From Kappaphycus alvarezii (Eukaryota > Rhodophyta > Florideophyceae > Gigartinales > Solieriaceae), in contig NADL03000483.1 in assembly GCA_002205965.3 (NCBI GenBank), positions 62,001 to 126,000 of the forward strand: a stretch of 64,000 nucleotides of DNA, in the 5' to 3' direction. Numbering within the stretch: position 1 is the stretch's first letter; every line of letters begins with the position of its first letter. The translations under genes were made by a program, and so were the position numbers. The notes under the pieces are model-generated. The model was not told where the DNA came from and did no database searches. It worked only from the letters and a program-made list of their open reading frames with translations. This document shows positions 45,401-57,850 of the stretch, one piece after another.

Positions 45401-47919
45401 ATCTCAAAGGGTATAGAGAACATTTATTTCCGCTTGAATTGCGATAACCCAACCTTTTATAGAGTTCAAAACTATCTATTCCACGCATGACTATGCTAAA
45501 TAAAAAATGTAATCATTTAACTAAAAACATTAGGGCTGAATTATAATTTCTACTTAAGTTGGCAATTTTAGGTGGAAATAGTTTTCGAACATGGCAATAA
45601 AAAGTTCTTATTTGTAATTTCGCAAGTTTGGAATATCATTTAATCCTTTAATATCGTTAAATATTATTTTCGCTGCTTTGAATTCCGAAAGGCGGGTAAA
45701 AATCGCTCATCTCTACTTAGATAAGATTTGAGTCTTGGGCTTTTATTTGATTCAAAAATCTGCTCAGAACTACAGCTTTTTGCCTGCTGTAGCTATGATT
45801 GGAAAATAATTATGGAAAAAGGTCAATTATTTTTGTTCAGGATTCTATTTTGGTTTTAATAACGTTTAAAATCTTTCAGCGGAAAAAACTTTCTAGTATT
45901 AGGTACCGGGTTTCATCAATATTTTTAAACTTTAAACAAATGAAAGTTTCACATTATATAGCAAAATTCTGATGGGTGAATTATGTCAACAGAACATTAC
46001 GAATATTGTGCAAGTTCCCAAAAAAATCCATCATGCCATAATAAAACTTAAATTTTGGAATATTATGGTTTTAGGAGGAAAAAATCACAATACTGTCTCA
46101 ATAAATGGGAATAAAATACCAAAAATGCGTTGCATAATCTTTAGTTTTCACAATGCCTTTCTTATCCTTCAAAAAATGGAAAATATCGTTCTATACTTTC
46201 GTCGTACTGAACGAAATTTCTTTTTTCTTCCATGCCATGTGCTCCCAATTATTTCAATGTAGCGCCGCAATGCAAAATCAATCTCTGCTGCTTACTGAAA
46301 CTTTTGCTTAATCCTAAGTATCCAGTAGCTCAATCAAAAAGAAGAAAAATAAAAATTTCTGACCCACAGAAACACTTTTCAATGCAAACTTTGATGCTGT
46401 AAAAATACTGTATACCGAAATTTCCTGATTTCCAGATAATTGACCGCATCATAATTTCGCAATGAATTTTTGGAACCTGCCCATAATTATACATAAATAA
46501 ATTGAAGTTGTAAAATTTTTGAATATTATTTCAATTCCTCCGGCTAAATAGAAAGGTCAAATGCAAAAGGTTGATCCATTGATGGAAAAAAATTGAGTAT
46601 GAATAAATTCAACTATTAGTATGCGAGCATTAATAGGAATTGGAAAAAATTGTGGACTAAATGTGACACCTCTCAAAACATCAAACCATCACCCGCACCT
46701 CAAAGAAGCACTCTTCTGCCAAGTGGGAGTTCATCACGTTTTGAAGTTTTATTTGACTTCTAGGTCCTCCCGAAATTTATGTGGGAATTTTTCTGCTGAT
46801 TTTGGATGGACGATTTGTTGAAAATGGAGATTTAGGTTAGATAAAATTTAATTATTATAGAAAAAAGATTATACGACGTTAATATTTCGTCGTCAAGAAT
46901 TAATAAATTCCCAAAATATCTTCTTTCGCAATAATGCATATTTGGAATTGATTTATTATAGTAAAAACATCAAGGGGCGAATTTTCTGGAGTAATAAATG
47001 ATCATAGAATGTTCTGAAGTCAAAGATTCTTGACGATAAGGTTCGTTACCGTTTGACGATATAATGTTGTATTGAGGAAGGAATGTCTATCTTCATTTAT
47101 GTGAGCTCTGCCCACTTGTTGAGAGGTGATGCCATATTTTAAGTTTATTAAAGTAGAAATAAATGTTTTTGGAGTATCCACTGATAGCCGATGAAATTAT
47201 AAGTAAGATCCAGAGCTTTAAAAGCAAGATGGGAAACATTCCCACGCAGTGAGAAATGTAAACAGATATCCAAAAATTGATTATACCTTTTTCCGGTATT
47301 TGGCCTGCGATTGTCGAAAAGAGCTGTTCTATTGTAATTTTATCGCTCAATATTTCATAGAGAGGGAAATTATTCTGACAATTTTACATGTCAGGAGTGC
47401 AATATTCCGGAGCATATCAATGCAACTATCGGTGATTGGTAGCAATCACCGTTCGGTTTTGAACCATTTGTGTTAGGAAAAGTAGATTTAGATGGGATTC
47501 GGCGACATGGTTAGTCACTTTTCGGAAATTGTTGTATTCCAATATTACATGCAGTCAAAGGTGATTTTTTAAGAAGATTGAAGGCCATCATACTGCATAT
47601 TAGGAATTATTTAATGAGCAAGATTTTTCAGCATTGCTGCGATAGAGAAGAGTCCTGCAACGTGAGAACCTAAGTGTTTATGCAGGAAGAGCATAGAATT
47701 ATCTGTAATTTGAAAGTTGAGGAAGATGTCATAATATATTTGTACAATGAGGGGAGGGTTGAAGGCACGTAAGAGGCGTTCTTAATTTATTACTGCAACA
47801 CAAATTAGATTGTAAAAGTTGCAGCGCAGGAGAAAAATGAATATCTGGTCAGGGAAGTGAATAAATTCAAGGTTGGCTACGCATAGGTCGATTTTTTGAG
47901 ATGAAAATATCCTAGGCAT
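42481..47919. other. Unrecognised AT-rich sequence
   Basis: No frame longer than about 96 codons, no recognised domain, no notable repeat. The plus strand is C-richer than G around 44.8-45.1 kb and changes to G-rich beyond about 46.3 kb. Confidence 0.5.
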
Positions 47920-48720
47920 GATCCTTCGAATGCACTTTTATGTATCTTACCGAAGCGATGGGATAAGATTCTGATAGATCAAATCAACACAAGTTTTCAG
48001 AGGACCTTTTATTAATATGGATCTTGATTCGATTCTTTTTGAAGTCGAAGAAGGTTTACATGGACACTTTTACTGGATGAACTGTGAAGAGAGCTGTTCT
48101 CATTGTTCCCATCAGTAGTATATTTTTCGCTGTGAATAACGGAGATTCTGTTAATTCCTCAAGATGCATAATTTGCCTTACATTCATTAACTGTTTCGTC
48201 ATAGCCGCGTTTATTTCTGCCTGGAATTTTATGGCATAGATTTTAGTTTCCAAGAAGCGTTAAATTCAGAAACCCATTTTCTGTGAGCTCTTTATTTAGT
48301 TCGTATAGTTATAATTTGTGTACCTATTCAAAATAATGGGTATAAAATCCTTTTATTACATTTGATCAGAGAGCTGGTATCCGTAGTCTCGAAGAAAGAC
48401 GTGTTTTCCTGACCTTGGTTTAGGATATTTTTTTGGTTTCAGGGTTTAGAGGCGAAAAAGTTATAGGCTAATCACAAAGAGGATATTCTTCAAGACATTT
48501 ATCAAGAAATTTGTGTAGAATCTGATCTTCATTAGGAGGTAAATGAGTGTATTACTCTTCAAGATGCAGTGAATTCGTCCTCGTTTGATACTTGGGCAAA
48601 ATTTTTGGCCTTCGTTTTTTTGGCTTTTCTTTGCAAATATGCATGGGAAATGATCATTATTCATCGAGCTAGCGAAAAATTTTACGCGTGTACATAAATT
48701 TTTCTGATATTTCATGTCGA
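47920..48720 (-). mobile_element. Ty1/copia relic: end of reverse transcriptase and RNase H
   Basis: A second very old Copia fragment, on the minus strand. FLDKCLEEYPLCD followed by a stop and PITFSPLNPE at about 48,510-48,435 matches the block after the RT active site ('YxxxLLxxFxMxxCKPxxTPL'). KFQAEINAAMTKQLMNVRQI at about 48,230-48,170 matches the RNase H 'STTEAEYxAxxxAxxE...W' motif with the key Glu kept. KNRIKIHINKRSSENLC at about 48,050-47,960 matches the terminal 'I.L.Y..T.ENxAD' segment. Everything upstream toward 52 kb is unreadable. Confidence 0.65.
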
Positions 48721-51700
48721 CAGTGGCGGGACGGCGGTCGATAATGGTGTGAACAGTACTTGATGCAGCATGTTGGGAGATATATACGTCTGGAGCCGGA
48801 TGATAAAAGCAATTTGAATTGTAAATCCTGCGGAAGAAGATGAATATTTGCTATTTGAGCCTTAGTAAAGGAAGAGGCCTAGATAAATTTGAATTATGCA
48901 CCACATCTGTCCTTTATATAATTAATGAAGATAGTAAGGATTATTTAATGCTGGTGATGAGTTGCAGGAAAACATGTTGGCTCTATTATTGGTTATGTAT
49001 TTCAATCTCTGTCATGAAATTGCACCATTTTTAAGGTGATATTTTGGCTTGACGATAGGCTCCCAGTATCTTTTAATTCATTATGATGGATCATTACTTG
49101 TTTCGAGAATTAATAAAGGGTCTTTAATAATTTTTTTGTGGTTCCTTATGATTCACTCCCTGTTAAAGTAAGATATGTGCGGGTCCAGGATCTTCAGTAT
49201 CTAATATTTCAGACTGTCTAGAGCTTTAGTGGATATTTTTTGAAAATATATTTGGATATTTTCCAATAAATAATGTGGGTTTGTTGTATTATTATCATTT
49301 TCGATACTTGTATGATTGAAGGATTTTTTTCATGTCATGGGATCTGTAATATGAGGGTATCTATTTACTCTTTGCAGAGCTTTGAATACTGAAAAGTTAT
49401 GTGACTGCTCCATACCTCTTGCAAAGTAGTTGAAGCGCAATCATTCTCTAAGTATTTGAGAATTATCTAAGTGATTAATCTGCTTTGATATATTTCTTTT
49501 ATTTTTGTATCCATTTGTGGTCGCACATTACGCTCCCTTTCGTTTATAATTTATTTTATTTTATCATGTAAAGGACTTAAATAATTTTTTCTGTACAGTC
49601 TTTTTTTTGGCTAGATAGATGTTATCAATTATTGAAATGTAGGTCCAATAACTTTAAATGTTGGGATAATATTGATTAATGGCATGAAGAGGCACAAATA
49701 TCTTTTTCCGCCCTTCGTTACAACTTTTTACTCCTATTTTTTCAAATTTTCAAGACTTACTCGGAAGTATCAGCACTTCTGATGACGCAAAAGTTTCTTT
49801 TTTCTCAAATGTCTGGATTATAAGTACAATACGGTGGTGAAGAGAAAAAATATGAGCAAAGTAATTTTTTTAAAAAGTGAAGAATCGATTGATTTAAACA
49901 AGCAATATAGACTACCAATGTTTAAGTATGGCGTTATAAGGGTCCATTTCATACATATATATACAATTTCAGATAGGATTATATTTTGAAAACACAGTAT
50001 TTGACTTGACAGGACATTGATATCCTCTTCGATTTTTCATGCTAGAAGGAAGACTACATACAAACCCAAGGCCATTTTTAGAAAATTAATTGTTACGCCT
50101 GATTAATTTAGAAATATTGGACTCCATTTTCCCATAAAGAAAAAAGATTTGACGATCATATTTAATCTGTATATATCTAGTCACATTTCGTTGAAGAGTA
50201 TACACCATTTATTTCCAAGAATGGAAATTTTGTGGGCACTGATCTCAAATAAATATTTTCACATTGAGGCTACTCAAGAATTTTTCTCCCTAAATAGCAC
50301 AGTGTTTTACCTCGTTTATGCGCCTTCTCCAGAGATCCAATATGATTATCACAATCGAAAACCGTACGAGAAGACTTCTCTGATTATGATCCCTCCTTGA
50401 TACTGTTACGAAGAACTATATGGTACGTTTGGATATTGTAGAAACTTTTTCCTATGCACTAGCCGTAAAAAGAAGGGGTTTGAAGCGTACATAGTCTATC
50501 TCCTCTATTTCTACTGCGACTTTTTCCAATGTATCTATTTAAATACCCTATCAACTACCATAAAATATTATTTAAACTATTTTTCGTGTTTCTTCTGGTT
50601 AATAATTTCGTACAATTGTTGCATATTTGTGTGAATAGAAGTACTCAGTTAAAAATCTTTGGAGTTGATGCATAACACGATATACTATAAAATGTAGCCC
50701 TAAGTTGCCTACAGTTGGATCCAAACATTTCTCAGTCATAGACCCTAATGAATCATTGATGTCCCTCTTGAAAGCTCAGGCACGTATCGTTCTTTGTCTA
50801 AGAGATGGTGAAGCCATTTCTGTAATGAAATCAGACGGAATAGTACTTTATTAACAGATTAATATTCTGGTAGTAGCTGGTCAGCTATATATTTAGATAA
50901 TTCCATTTCAGAAAAAAAATTAGGTCCTCCATTGTATGCTCCGTGATTTATAAGCGTAGCGATATGAATTCCAATATCCTGGAAAAATCACATGAGATCA
51001 TATATCCTTCGCGTCAAGCTTTTCTCTTGATTAGAACTTGAAACTAACTATTTGTAGGTCCTCTTGATTTCCAGTTCTCAAATACGGGACTGTGAATAGG
51101 TAGTTTGACAAATTTTCAAAAATTCGTCTCAGTCCTTGCCAGCAGATAATTAAGTTTTTATCGGCAGTTAACTTATACCTAGCAACTAGCAAGAAGTACT
51201 CGACCTAGAATTACAGATATGATTCACGAGGAGCAGCAACAATTACAGCTTTGAGATATTATATGACTATTGGTCGAATAATTTGTATCTGCTGAATAAG
51301 CTAGTCGATATTTATGGAAATGTCTCGTCTGCCGTCGGAAATAGTGACGAATAATGAGTCTATGGACCGAACGGTATTATAAAAAGGTGTGATCGCGCTT
51401 GAAACACAGAAACTCGTGATATTAGCAGCTTTCTCTCGCTGAAACATGGATAATTATTGGATACTCTATTGGTATGTGGAACAATCTATGGTCACTCGTT
51501 GCAGTTAAGCTGTATCTCAGGTAATACTAAATTTTCCGCTCGCAGCTATTTCTTTCAGAAAACCCATTACTATGTTTGAACAATTCCAACAAGGTTCATA
51601 CTGCGCCATTTAGTGGTGTGAGTGAGAATTAATTAGTGTACAATGCTCATTATGTCCCTCATGAACAGCAATACGACTGTATTTCTTCGGTCGTATCAAC

Positions 51701-52689
51701 TATGCAATGACACTTCGTTCCAGTATGCTCGATCTTTTCATTTCATGGTTTAAATATTGGCGACGCCTACTTATTAAGACTTCCCGGGGTAGATTCCAGA
51801 GGCTCTTACTTGTGCTCTAGATGTTGACGGAAAAATATTCACTAGTTATTAGGGTAATTATGCCGTACTAGAAGAAATCAGGCGCCGCTTATAGGAGAAA
51901 AACTTTTATTTGAAATCATTACTTATCTTGATAATCTAAGCTTCAAGTGGCACTATTCATGTTTTCTGGGTCGTAAATTTCTCTCTATAGACTTGAATGC
52001 TATCAGTTTGTGCTCCTTCGTGGCCACATTCTTGTGTATAATTTTTATTGTGCTATCGAGAGAATCCCATTGTTGTGCTATCGAGAGAATCCCATTGTTG
52101 TGCTATCGAGAGAGTCCCATTCTTAGTGAATCATCCCATATTGATATAATGGTCGAGAGATTGAACATTCCGAATTCATGCAGTGAAAATTTTCAGTCAA
52201 TATCGTGCAGACAGTCTAGGCCCTGCCGACACAGAGTTCAACGGATAGCTGGGAAGGATGAACAAAAGGAATTTTTGCTTACTTGAATATTCCCACTGGA
52301 CTCTCTCTTACCACTTCCGTTGCAGCATCAGTGGTAATATTGTAGTCAAGTTAGATAGGTTCCCTGGGCTACGAATTGGTTTATCATAATTTTCTACCTA
52401 CGGAGTAATTGGCCTGCGCAACATAAGATAATAAGGGGGCAATCAGCTCCGTAAAAGGTAGTGCATCTATATCAGAGAACATCAATCGCTACGGTTCGCT
52501 TTGGGGTTTGGGGCCATATTTTGACCATTTGTAAGAGTATACGTAATTGTGAACCGTTACGTCATCTTTTTTTCCATTTTGTCCTGTTCGATTTTTCGTG
52601 CTTTCATCTATCAGGGTAAGAAGTGTGAGAATAGAGGACAACAAAAGTGTGTATCGATTTCCGGGCAAGCCATACGAGGAGTTTTAATT
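48721..52689. other. Unrecognised AT-rich sequence
   Basis: No recognised genes. A plus-strand frame of 83 codons at 50,149-50,400 has no domain. The only clear structure is the 25-bp tandem repeat at 52,051. The 5' LTR and leader of the plus-strand Copia element starting near 52.7 kb should lie here but cannot be identified without its partner LTR. Confidence 0.45.
52051..52122. repeat. 25-bp tandem repeat, three copies
   Basis: Units start at 52,051, 52,076 and 52,101. Each begins TGCTATCGAGAGAATCCCAT, the third with one change (GAGAGTCCC). Near identity implies recent slippage in otherwise old sequence. Confidence 0.93.
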
Positions 52690-53450
52690 ATTGAGTGCGC
52701 GCACGGATGCTTCGCTTGACTCAAAGTGAGTGCTTAGAGTGATCCAAGAGGATGTTGTCAGACAGTAGGGAGAACTGTCTGCTGAAGAGAGGCACAATAT
52801 CGCTACTGTCCGAGTAATTGTCATCCGAGGGATGGGTGATCGTCTACTTCGCTTGTGCCTTACGGCCCGTGGCAACCCTTTTCTCATGTGAAACATGTCG
52901 AAAGACAGGTATTTTGTATCAAATACAACGACTAGAGTCCAATTACAAGCTAGACTGTCAAGGATGGGATATTGGTCTGAGTCTATGAAAGACTGCATCG
53001 ACAGTTTTGAAAGCATCTTCAACAGCCTAGCCGCAATGGGGTGCGCAATTCCGGAGTAACTTCAAATATCTATGTTCCTCTCCGCGTTTGGTAATAAGAA
53101 TACTTCACCATTCGGGCACTTAATCGCATCTCTTCAGACCAAGCAGGGAGGTACTCGCTGTGATTCTGCTACCTCTGCGCTTCTCCAGGAAAATGAGGAG
53201 CAAGTAATGCGGGCAGGACCCGTGAGGTTAACTAAGTCTGAAGGGATACGTCAAGCCCTCAGAGTCGAGACTAGAGGGGGTAAATCTGTTTCTGTACATA
53301 AGGATACAAGAAAGCAGTAAATTCACCGTTGTTATGGCTGTAAAAAGATCTAAAACTAAAAGCTACATTGCCCTCTGATTCAAATTCGCTTCAATCAGAA
53401 AAATACTGTGGGAAATACTGCCGGAAAACAGGGAGAAGCAAATAAGGCGC
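52690..53450 (+). pseudogene. gag: Element D gag and zinc-knuckle remnant
   Basis: The plus strand reads VQLQARLSRMGYWSESMKDC and DSFESIFNSLAAMGCAIPE at about 52,935-53,055. It continues with LQISMFLSAFGNKNTSPFGH and SALLQENEEQVMRAG, a Copia-type (UBN2-like) gag. A degenerate CCHC finger follows at about 53,320-53,375 (RCYGCKKI, then stops, then a later Cys). It would form the particle and bind the RNA. Confidence 0.75.
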
Positions 53451-53574
53451 GTCTTTTGAATGCAAAGTGTCTGACAGAATCGGATCATACCGGGGCAGGA
53501 ATTACTTGCCCTTCTGAGTCCTGTCGTTCCACTCGCACTGTGGAAAAGCAGAGAAAAAGGGAAAGAGAAAGAGT

Positions 53575-53808
53575 TTCTTACTAGATTCAGGAGCTTCAGA
53601 CAATATGATATCGAATCTGTTGTGGCTACGAAATATCAAAGTGATAGAAGCCAGACCTATCGTACTTGGAGATGGACGTAGCGTATATGCAACTCGCAGT
53701 GGTACTCTTGTTTTACGTACTCAAGTCGGGGTCCATGGGCATTGTGAAAGAGTTATTGCCTTCAGAAATTTATTATTTGTTGAAGAGCTGTGCTGCAATC
53801 TTCTATGA
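53575..53808 (+). pseudogene. pol: Element D protease
   Basis: LLDSGASDNMISNLLWL carries the DSGAS active site typical of Copia proteases, at 53,583-53,630. ARPIVLGDGRSVYATRSGTL and LLFVEELCCNLL follow; the latter matches the usual 'VLYVPxLxxNLLS' end of the domain. This part is almost intact in one frame. Confidence 0.88.
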
Positions 53809-53868
53809 TGTTCTAAGCTCTGCAGGATAGAATGAAGGATCTATTTCGGAAGTTACAGGTGTAAGGGG

Positions 53869-54800
53869 ATGCTACATGATGTAACTCAGTTTACCAGCAG
53901 GAATTATCAGGGATTATACGAGGTAGTTGCGACACCGATCCCACTAGAACAAAATAGTGGATTTGCAGGATTTTTTCGCATCGGTAAGAGGGGTGAAGGA
54001 AATGAAGGTGCAAGTATTACGCTTTGGCATGGGCGACCAGGTCATTCCAATGCAGAAAGTATCAGGTACCTTTTCAGAAGTGGCGCAGTGACTGGTTATG
54101 AGTGCCAATCACGCGGAGGAACTGCAAAATATTGCCCAATCTTTGTCAAGGGAAAGCAGACAAGGCAATTTCTTCGAGCCAGAAACCAACCGTGAAAGGA
54201 AAAGGGTGCCGTAATACAATTTGATGTATGCGACCCTATTTCCGCTGAATCGTTTTCTTTTGCGCGCAATTTTGTTACTTTTATTGAAGAATACTCCAGC
54301 TATGCGGTGTGCATACCGATTGCACAGATGAGTGAGGTCACAGTACGATTCAATTCATTCCAAGTATGGTTCGAAGGAAAGCTTGAGTGTCGCATCAAAC
54401 GACTTATGTCCCATGGGGAGTGGAATACATTGCCCTTAGTGAATATCTGAAACATCTAGGAATTTAGCAATCAATCACCCTACCATACTTTCCAGATCTA
54501 AATGGGATGTCGGAGAGAGCCAATCGCACAATTGTAGAATCAGCTAGAAGCATGCTTGAACACGCGTTATTAACTAGCAAATTTTGGTCCGAGGCAGTGG
54601 TGCACGCGGTGAAGAGATTCTCAATCTCTTCACCGCACCTCGGGATGGTAATCACACATCATTATAACACATTTCTGGTGAGAAACTGGATATTTCCAAC
54701 TTCATGGTATTTGGGTGCTTGGCATGGTATCATATTCCCAAGGAAAAAAGGACAAACCTCGACTATAAAGCGGAAATCGGGGTTCTGGTAGGATGTTATG
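53869..54800 (+). pseudogene. pol: Element D integrase
   Basis: The GAG-pre-integrase segment is ITLWHGRPGHSNAESIRYLF with KYCPIFVKGKQTRQFL (HHCC zinc region, first Cys poorly kept), followed by a stop at 54,193-54,195. The catalytic core begins FDVCDPISAESFSFARNFVT near 54,217 and has the first Asp. The Glu-containing motif MSERANRTIVESARSMLEHA with FWSEAVVHAVKRF is at 54,507-54,620. Several frameshifts lie between. Motif order is that of Ty1/copia integrase. Confidence 0.85.
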
Positions 54801-55246
54801 AAAACTGACAGCTTAATATATGGATTCAATCCAGAAATATGGCGAGAGTGTCTCGTGATGTGTCAGGAGATGAGGGCACTTTTACAGCCCTTGATTAGGA
54901 CAATGCTGCCTTAATTGAGGCACCTGCTCGATTGGACGAGAGCAATGAAGCAATTGAGCAGAAACAGCTGTTCGGGGAGTTGAAAAGCTCATCTAAAGAT
55001 GATGCTACAGATAATAAGGGGAAGTTACTGAGAATGAAGAGGACAGTCATCATGATACCGTCTAACTTGACGGTGGGGTGGGTCACCTGAATTCATAGCT
55101 AAAACACTGACATACTACTTTCCAGATCAGAGAGACGAGCCCCAGGGAGCCGAGGGAGTTGTAAGTAACTCAGTACCACATCCAACGTCCCCATACCCAA
55201 GGAGAAACAGAACAAGCTTAAACACTATACTACAGGATCTGCAGCA

Positions 55247-55545
55247 ATGGCAAAAACTCAGTTTGGGGACATTGAGCCTGAACCAGACACTCTCGCGGAG
55301 GCTTTGTCCTGTCACGATGCAGATCAGTGGAGAAAAGCTGTGAGCGTAGAGCTGAACTCACTTTACCAGCACGGTACCTGGGAAGTTGTTACAAATAGGG
55401 AAGTTATTCGCCCATTGAGTACAAAATTACCGTCTGTCAGGAAAAAAGATAATACTGGACGTGTTGAACGACGCAAAGCTCGTCTAGTTGTAAGGAGATT
55501 CGAGCAGGAGGAAATTAACAAAACTTTACCACCTAATTTTCCCCA
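55247..55545 (+). pseudogene. pol: Element D reverse transcriptase, N-terminal fragment
   Basis: LAEALSCHDADQWRKAVSVE and LNSLYQHGTWEVV are the start of the Copia RT domain (RVT_2). VERRKARLVVRRFEQEEINK is the 'YKARLVAKG' block. The text stops making sense after INKTLPP, where 'ETFAPV' is expected, at the border of the LTR-like repeat starting near 55,551. Confidence 0.87.
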
Positions 55546-55550
55546 TTTTG

Positions 55551-55741
55551 TGTCGGAGAGCCGGCTCGCCCTCCGAGCACTGCTTTATGTTTGCATTTTG
55601 TTCAAATGAAATGTACTGTGGACTCATGTGTTGATTTCGATAAAAACAACGCAGGTGTGTCTAGGTTCTTCCTGACGCCAGTTCGACCAATCAATGGCTG
55701 ACATGGCCTTCGCTTCGCAACTAAGTCACTTGCCATATCTG
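55551..55741 (-). repeat. 3' LTR of element C
   Basis: It starts TGTCGGAGAGCCGGC on the plus strand, and CTTGCCATATCTGTCA marks the likely other end (TGACAG on the element strand). A weak purine tract (GAGGGACGG, minus strand) precedes it at 55,742-55,750. Confidence 0.75.
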
Positions 55742-55938
55742 TCACCGTCCCTCGAAAGACTTTCTTCCATACATACAGCTTCTCTGTGAAGAGTACAGGC
55801 ACGAGCACCTTCTTCCTATGTATCGCTGAGCAACATCAGCGAATAACAACAACGATAAAAGCCGTTGCACAACAGCTGGCGATAGTTCCTAAAGGGAACG
55901 AATCAAAGCAGCCACACAGGGAACAGCAACATAGACAC

Positions 55939-56030
55939 AACAGTCCAGTAAAACATGAACACGAAGTAGGACCCAACAGCCCGATGAAGTATGAGCACTA
56001 CATGCTACCCAATAGTCTTAGTAACATAAG
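55939..56030. repeat. 36-bp imperfect tandem repeat in the element C 3' region
   Basis: Units start at 55,939, 55,975 and, partially, 56,011. They begin AACAGTCC, AACAGCCC and AATAGTCT, with ATGAAC/ATGAGCAC in the middle and a CCC end. They lie between RNase H and the LTR, on the strand opposite the element's genes. Confidence 0.7.
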
Positions 56031-56201
56031 GAAAGATAAGCAAACTACAAGAAGCATTGAGCTATTACGTAGACACCGTTAAACTCCATAAAAAAAGAAA
56101 AACTTTCTGAGGAAAAATTGGAGAAGGTATTTCTAGTCAAACTAAGTCTGCAAAAGACTCGTTTCCGTCCCTGGAACCAACCAGCCGACAATAAACATTA
56201 A

Positions 56202-56990
56202 TTAAGATGAAATAATATTCAAATCAACGGGAGAAACAAAACGAAGAAGGATCAGAAAGGGGACAATTTTCGTTAACATATCTGCAGGCTGTTCGGTCGA
56301 TTCCATGTGATGCAAGCGGATAACTTGTGAGAAGATCAATTCTCGGAAGTGGTGAATTTTCAAGTCGATGTGTTTGTTCCTGGCGTATATCGGCATTCGA
56401 GTTGCCAGGGACTGTGCTGAGGAACTATCCATGAAAACGTTCGTAGACTGAAAGAAGACTTTCGAATTCCAAGGCTGCGTATGACGTATTTCCCAAAAGA
56501 GCTTACGGAGCCATGACACATCATTGGCACAATAAGCAATAAGATAGGGCCACATACTCTGATTTGGCTGAAGAGAGTGTAAAAACCAATTGGCGTTTGC
56601 TCCTGCAGAAAACAGGAGCGTCGTTGACGGCGGTAACGAAAATTGTGGTTGAACTTCTGGTTTCCTTACATCCCCGCCAGTCGGCGTCAACGAACGCGAC
56701 AATGGAGGAATAGTTAAAGCTGCTGTTGCTTTTGAAGTGAAGTCCATACAGTGAAGTCCAAACTGTGAAGTACCGGCAAGGTAACGCATGAGGCGTTTGG
56801 GGTAGTAAAAGTGGCGCGAAGTCGGCGCATGGAGGTGAAGAGCAAGGACGGACACTAAGAATGAAAGGACGGGGCGTGTGCTGACGCGATATAAAGCAAA
56901 TCGCTGATGATTGAGCGGTAAAGAGCATGAGAAACCGGAGGCAGAGGGGACTCTTCCCCATGGGCGGGGAGTAGATCAGCATTCAAGGGT
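56202..56990 (-). pseudogene. pol: Element C RNase H
   Basis: VLALHLHAPTSRHFYYPKRL with MRYLAGTSQFGLHC is the 'WxAxKRVLRYLxGT' block. Frame 56,982-56,521 gives AFVDADWRGCKETRSSTTIF (catalytic Asp), VFCRSKRQLVFTLSSAKSEY (Glu motif) and VALSYCL. The 56,855-56,202 frame gives ARNKHIDLKIHHFREL and ESTEQPADMLTKIVPFL, the terminal motifs. Two overlapping frames thus share one domain through a frameshift. All key residues seem present although the frame is broken. Confidence 0.9.
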
Positions 56991-56999
56991 AGTGGTGTG

Positions 57000-57850
57000 C
57001 GTACGCTATTCTCTTGATAAAGCCCATGGGTTTCCAGAAGTTGTTTGGCTTACTGCGTCTGATCGACCTTAATGAAGTCTGGGCCACGAGATATGTGCCA
57101 ACCGATGAGAGAAAGAAGTGCTTTGGAAAGCTTGACATCAAAGCGAGCAGAGATCTTTTCCCTTTTCCTTGAACCAGGCCATTAGCGAGCTGCTATTGGA
57201 GGCGAAGGTGACGTCGTCGACGACAACGGCAATAAGAATGAAGTCCTGGCATTCCCGCTAGCAGTAGAGTCGTGCATCATATTGGGAGGTACAGAAACCC
57301 CATGATCGGAGACAATTATCGAACAGGGAACCCAGATTTCCCAAGCTTGAAAAGTGACATACATTGACATCGCTAGCTGTGCTATATATCCTGGTTTGAT
57401 AGGTGTGCCGGAAGAATCCGTCTGTTGCTCCATGAAAACCAGAACGTCTATTTTCCCATAGAGATAGGCATTGGAGACTTCAGCTGCTTCAAGTTCCAAA
57501 TTGTGACCGGCGGGAAGGGCGATTAGAATGCGTAACGTTTCGTGAGTGGCGACAGGGGCATACTTATTCTCTGGATTGAAGTCCAGGTGGGGCTTTTGTT
57601 AGTCACTGCGGACGACGCCTCCAGCCTTGTGGAAGAAGGATCCGTCCGTTTGGGGCTTCGGACGAAAAGACCAAAGGTACGGACCGTTCACATGTCTTTG
57701 GTGTTTGGGAAGAGATTCCAGATGCCATGTTTGACAAGGGCATTGAATTCCCTGTCTATTTCCACTGCCCAATCTGGGTCTTCGCAAGCTTGCTTGAAGG
57801 ATCGCGGTAAACGGAGATCTGCTAAGTTTTTCTTCGAAACGAAGACGTAG
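57000..57850 (-). pseudogene. pol: Element C reverse transcriptase
   Basis: It starts with PRSFKQACEDPDWAVEIDRE and FNALVKHGIWNLFPNTKDM (about 57,820-57,700). The frame 57,499-57,182 has LEAAEVSNAYLYGKIDVLVF, the 'DVxxAFLxGxL' block. The active site in a third frame near 57,205-57,215 reads IAVVVDDVTFAS, so the two Asp residues of YVDD are kept but Tyr is Val. Frameshifts occur before and after. Confidence 0.87.

Larger units (their letters stand above)
52690..55545 (+). mobile_element. Ty1/copia element D, truncated within reverse transcriptase
   Basis: This is a plus-strand Copia element in Copia order: gag, protease, integrase, RT. Its body stops in the fingers of RT at about 55,540, beside the first base of the LTR-like repeat of element C. 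The missing RT, RNase H and 3' LTR do not reappear after 61,395. D and C are different Copia families, judging by their protease and gag texts. It is moderately decayed, with frames of 60-120 codons separated by stops. No 5' LTR was recognised. Confidence 0.88.

Noticed and set aside
55786-56082. Plus-strand 98-codon frame with a repeating peptide
   Set aside because: It lies antisense in the 3' region of element C and its repetition is explained by the 36-bp tandem repeat.
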